From Streptomyces syringium (GTDB lineage Bacteria > Actinomycetota > Actinomycetes > Streptomycetales > Streptomycetaceae), in NCBI RefSeq assembly GCF_017876625.1, contig NZ_JAGIOH010000001.1, positions 496,001-560,000 of the forward strand: a DNA stretch of 64,000 nucleotides. Direction: 5' to 3'. Shown one piece after another: positions 61,749 through 64,000 of this stretch (within the stretch, counting starts at the first letter, position 1; each line of letters starts with the position of its first letter). A program made the translations under genes and the position numbers. The notes under the pieces are model-generated. The model had not been told where the DNA came from. It saw only the letters and a list, made by a program, of their open reading frames with translations, and made no database searches.

Positions 61749-63247
61749 CGGTGACCACGGACACCACCGGGACCACCACCGGGGCCCGGCTGCCCACCCG
61801 GTGGCTGGTCCTCGCGGTGATCTGCCTGGCGCAGCTCACCGTAGTGCTGGACAACACCGTCCTGAACGTGGCGGTCCCGTCCCTCACCCGGGATCTGGAC
61901 GCGAGCACCGCGGACGTCCAGTGGATGATCAACGCGTACTCGCTCGTGCAGGCCGGGCTGCTGCTCGCCGGGGGCAGCGCCGCCGACCGCTACGGCCGCA
62001 AGAAAATGCTGCTCGTCGGCCTCGCGCTGTTCGGGGTGGGCTCGCTGGCGGCCGGGTTGGCCGGTTCCACCGGGGAGTTGATCGCGGCCCGTGCGGGCAT
62101 GGGTGTCGGCGGCGCCTTGCTGCTGACCACCACTCTCGCCGTCGTCATGCAGGTCTTCGACGCCGAGGAGCGGCTGCGGGCGATCGGCGTGTGGGCCGCG
62201 GTGAACGCCCTCGGCTTCGCCGCCGGCCCGCTGCTGGGTGGTGTGATGCTCGCCCACTTCTGGTGGGGGGCGATCTTCCTGGTCAACCTCCCGGTGGTGC
62301 TGCTCGGCCTCGTCGCGGCCTGGGCGCTGGTGCCCGAGTCGAAGAGCGCGGCCGGGCAGCGGCCCGACCTGCTCGGCGCGCTGCTGTCGACCGTCGGCAT
62401 GGCCGCGGTCGTCTTCGCGGTCGTCTCGGGGCCCGAGCACGGCTGGGGCACGGGCCGGGTGCTGCTGCCGGCCCTGGGCGGGGTGCTCGTCCTCGGTGCC
62501 TTCGCCCTGTGGGAGAGCCGCATCCCGCACCCCATGCTGGACCTCGGTTTCTTCCGGGACCGCCGGTTCGTGGGGGCCGTCGTGGGCGTCGTCCTCATCA
62601 CCTTCGGCAGCGCCGGTGCGCTCTTCCTGCTCACCCAGCAGCTCCAGTTCGTCCACGGCTGCACACCGCTGGAGGCGGGCCTGCGGACGGCGCCGTTCGC
62701 GCTCACCGTCGTCGCCCTGAACTTCACCGGGATCTCGACCCGGCTGCTGCGCCGCCTCGGCCTGCCGCTCGCCATCGCCCTCGGTGTGGGGACGCTGGCG
62801 GGCGGGTTCGCGGTCGTCGGTGCCTTCCCCGCGGAGGGCTACGGGGTGCTGCTGACCGGCCTCGTCCTCATGGGCGCGGGGTGCGCGCTCGCCAACCCGG
62901 CCATCGCCGAGGCGATCATGGGGGCGATTCCGCCGGAGAAGGCCGGGGCCGGTGCCGGGGTCGACGGCACCATGTCCGAACTCGGCGGCAGCCTCGGGGT
63001 GGCCGTCCTGGGCGCCGTCATGAACTCCCGTTTCACCGCCCTGCTCCCGGTGGGCCTCGCCGGCGCGGGATCCCTTCCGGCCGCCCTGGCGGACGCCCGC
63101 ACGGAAGGCGAGCGGGCGGACGTGCTGGACGCGTTCGCCTCGGGGTTGCGGACCGGCCAGTTGGCGGGCGCGGCCGTGGTGCTCCTCGGCGGAGTTCTCG
63201 CGGCGCTGCTCCTGCACCGGGCCGAGCGGCGGAAGGGGGACGCGTAG
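61745..63247 (+). CDS. DHA2-type MFS exporter in the des operon
   Basis: 500-aa transporter of the EmrB/QacA (14-helix DHA2) group. Seen: LDNTVLNVAVPSLTRDLDAS in helix 1, LLLAGGSAADRYGRKK after helix 2 and the antiporter motif region GFAAGPLLGGVM. GTG start overlaps the desD stop by 4 nt, making it a fifth, translationally coupled gene of the iron-regulated operon. Likely desferrioxamine exporter. The model desABCD operon in S. coelicolor does not end with such a gene as far as I recall. Confidence 0.9.
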   Translation: MTVTTDTTGTTTGARLPTRWLVLAVICLAQLTVVLDNTVLNVAVPSLTRDLDASTADVQWMINAYSLVQAGLLLAGGSAADRYGRKKMLLVGLALFGVGSLAAGLAGSTGELIAARAGMGVGGALLLTTTLAVVMQVFDAEERLRAIGVWAAVNALGFAAGPLLGGVMLAHFWWGAIFLVNLPVVLLGLVAAWALVPESKSAAGQRPDLLGALLSTVGMAAVVFAVVSGPEHGWGTGRVLLPALGGVLVLGAFALWESRIPHPMLDLGFFRDRRFVGAVVGVVLITFGSAGALFLLTQQLQFVHGCTPLEAGLRTAPFALTVVALNFTGISTRLLRRLGLPLAIALGVGTLAGGFAVVGAFPAEGYGVLLTGLVLMGAGCALANPAIAEAIMGAIPPEKAGAGAGVDGTMSELGGSLGVAVLGAVMNSRFTALLPVGLAGAGSLPAALADARTEGERADVLDAFASGLRTGQLAGAAVVLLGGVLAALLLHRAERRKGDA

Positions 63248-63252
63248 GCCTG

Positions 63253-63302
63253 GCCGGACGGGCTGGTTGTGGCTGAGCTCAGCCACAACCAGCCCGTCCG
63301 GC
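63253..63302 (+). terminator. 50-nt perfect palindrome ending the des operon
   Basis: Two perfect 25-bp arms meeting at GAGCTC, starting 6 nt past the MFS stop. The outer arm and flanking GCGCTTGAGGAC match a terminator-like palindromic repeat I recognise between many Streptomyces genes. Probably bidirectional, serving the convergent signal-peptidase gene. Confidence 0.85.
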
Positions 63303-63361
63303 GCTTGAGGACGCGCCCGCAGGGCGCTCGCCGCCGCGGGCGAAGAACCACCGGACAGCCC

Positions 63362-64000
63362 CTAGGCGGAACGCCGCCCCCGCACCGTCCCCAGCACACG
63401 GCAGGTCGGGAAGTACCCCACGTCGCGCGAGTCGAAGCTGACCGCCCGGTTGTCCCCGAGCAGGACCAGGCCGCCCTCCGGCACCCGGGTGCCGGGCAGG
63501 GCGGCCGACGGCACCGGGTCGCCCGCCACCGCGGCGACGCGTTTGATCAGCCATCGCCGTCCGTGTACCTCGGCCGCGGTGGCGGTGGGCCGCAGGGGCG
63601 GTGCCGCCCAGGTGCCGTCCTTCGCCGGCCGCTCGGCCACGACCACCTGCCCCACGACCGGGGGCCTGCTGCCGCGGCGCACCAGGACCCGGTCCCCGTC
63701 GCGGTAGGCGGGTGCCATGCTCGCCCCGCGTACGGTGACCGTGACGAATCCGCGCGCGGCCACCGCGGCGAGGAGCAGCCCCAGGCCCGTCGTCACCGTC
63801 GCCGCTCCGCAGAGCACCGCCCACGGCCCCGTCCCGGCGCGCAGCAACAGCGCCGTACCGACCGTCAGGAGAGCGAGCAGCGGTGTCGCGACCCGTACGA
63901 ACGGCGGGCGGCGCCCGGGTGTGGTGTGACGGGCCGGCGGCGCGGGGTGGGGAGGCGCGAGGGAGGCGGCCGGTGTCCGCTCTTCGCCGGGGTCCGGCCC
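63362..64000 (-). CDS. Signal peptidase I-like protein (S26), 5' end outside window
   Basis: S26-type signal peptidase, which cleaves secretory signal peptides by a Ser/Lys dyad: GASMAPAY contains the Ser, RRWLIKRVAA the Lys, and the conserved LLGDNRAVSFDSRDVGYFP closes the domain. The first start-like codon in the frame is TTG at 63847, but the frame remains open, without a stop, to the window edge; the upstream sequence encodes a hydrophobic ATPLLALLTVGTALLL segment fitting an added membrane helix. So the real start is probably outside. The Cys in FPTCRVLGTV is as in related small actinobacterial forms. Confidence 0.8.
   Translation of the reverse strand, partial: GPDPGEERTPAASLAPPHPAPPARHTTPGRRPPFVRVATPLLALLTVGTALLLRAGTGPWAVLCGAATVTTGLGLLLAAVAARGFVTVTVRGASMAPAYRDGDRVLVRRGSRPPVVGQVVVAERPAKDGTWAAPPLRPTATAAEVHGRRWLIKRVAAVAGDPVPSAALPGTRVPEGGLVLLGDNRAVSFDSRDVGYFPTCRVLGTVRGRRSA

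Noticed and set aside
1..64000. Prophage, insertion sequence, integrative element, CRISPR or RNA genes
   Set aside because: No transposase, integrase, phage structural gene, att-like duplication, repeat-spacer array, tRNA or rRNA was recognised.

Overview
The window is actinobacterial, almost certainly Streptomyces. It is very GC-rich with strong third-position GC, has GTG and TTG starts, many TANNNT-(6 to 8 nt)-ATG leaderless-type starts, and a complete desferrioxamine (des) locus with DmdR1-type iron boxes. No tRNA, rRNA, CRISPR array, transposase or phage integrase was seen.

Region 1 (1-5,932) holds oxidative and lipid-peroxide functions: a 5'-truncated DyP-type peroxidase, a catalase-related haem protein without the usual distal His, a small membrane protein, and a fatty-acid alpha-dioxygenase-like haem enzyme. 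Next to them is the OhrR/Ohr organic-hydroperoxide defence pair with its operator. Together they suggest that fatty-acid hydroperoxides are made and consumed here.

Region 2 (6,086-22,707) carries a threonine-dehydratase-like PLP enzyme and then the most unusual locus. On the minus strand lie, in transcription order, a single-module reducing type I PKS (KS-AT-DH-MT-ER-KR-ACP, broken by a 1-nt frameshift in this sequence), a lyase-kinase-cyclase lanthipeptide synthetase whose start overlaps the PKS stop, a 44-aa Cys/Thr-rich precursor peptide, and a free-standing LanC cyclase. This looks like a hybrid lipid-lanthipeptide (lipolanthine-like) system. A 1,244-aa protein of unknown function lies upstream.

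Region 3 (22,872-38,873) is mixed chromosomal housekeeping and accessory genes: DUF6629, cupin, two-copy EF-G domain-IV-like protein, MurJ, GNAT, YceI, PlsC, TmrB-like kinase, FabV, aldo/keto reductase, DUF1963, VOC, SUKH-like, and a TetR/MDR pair with a perfect operator. Two pockets (about 25.0-25.8 kb and 36.6-37.1 kb) are visibly less GC-rich.

Region 4 (39,023-53,412) has a cytochrome P450, an ornithine-cyclodeaminase-like protein plus a fused 5-oxoprolinase/hydantoinase, two universal stress proteins and a CBS-BON protein, a membrane-anchored DUF protein, an alpha/beta hydrolase, a secreted beta-propeller, and an ArsR-like regulator/MFS pair with a perfect palindrome against the start codon.

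Region 5 (53,409-63,302) is the desferrioxamine locus. A divergent desG (penicillin amidase) plus GNAT unit and a desABCD-MFS exporter operon each have their own iron box, and the operon ends in a 50-nt perfect palindrome. The window closes in a signal-peptidase-I-like gene that runs off the right edge.
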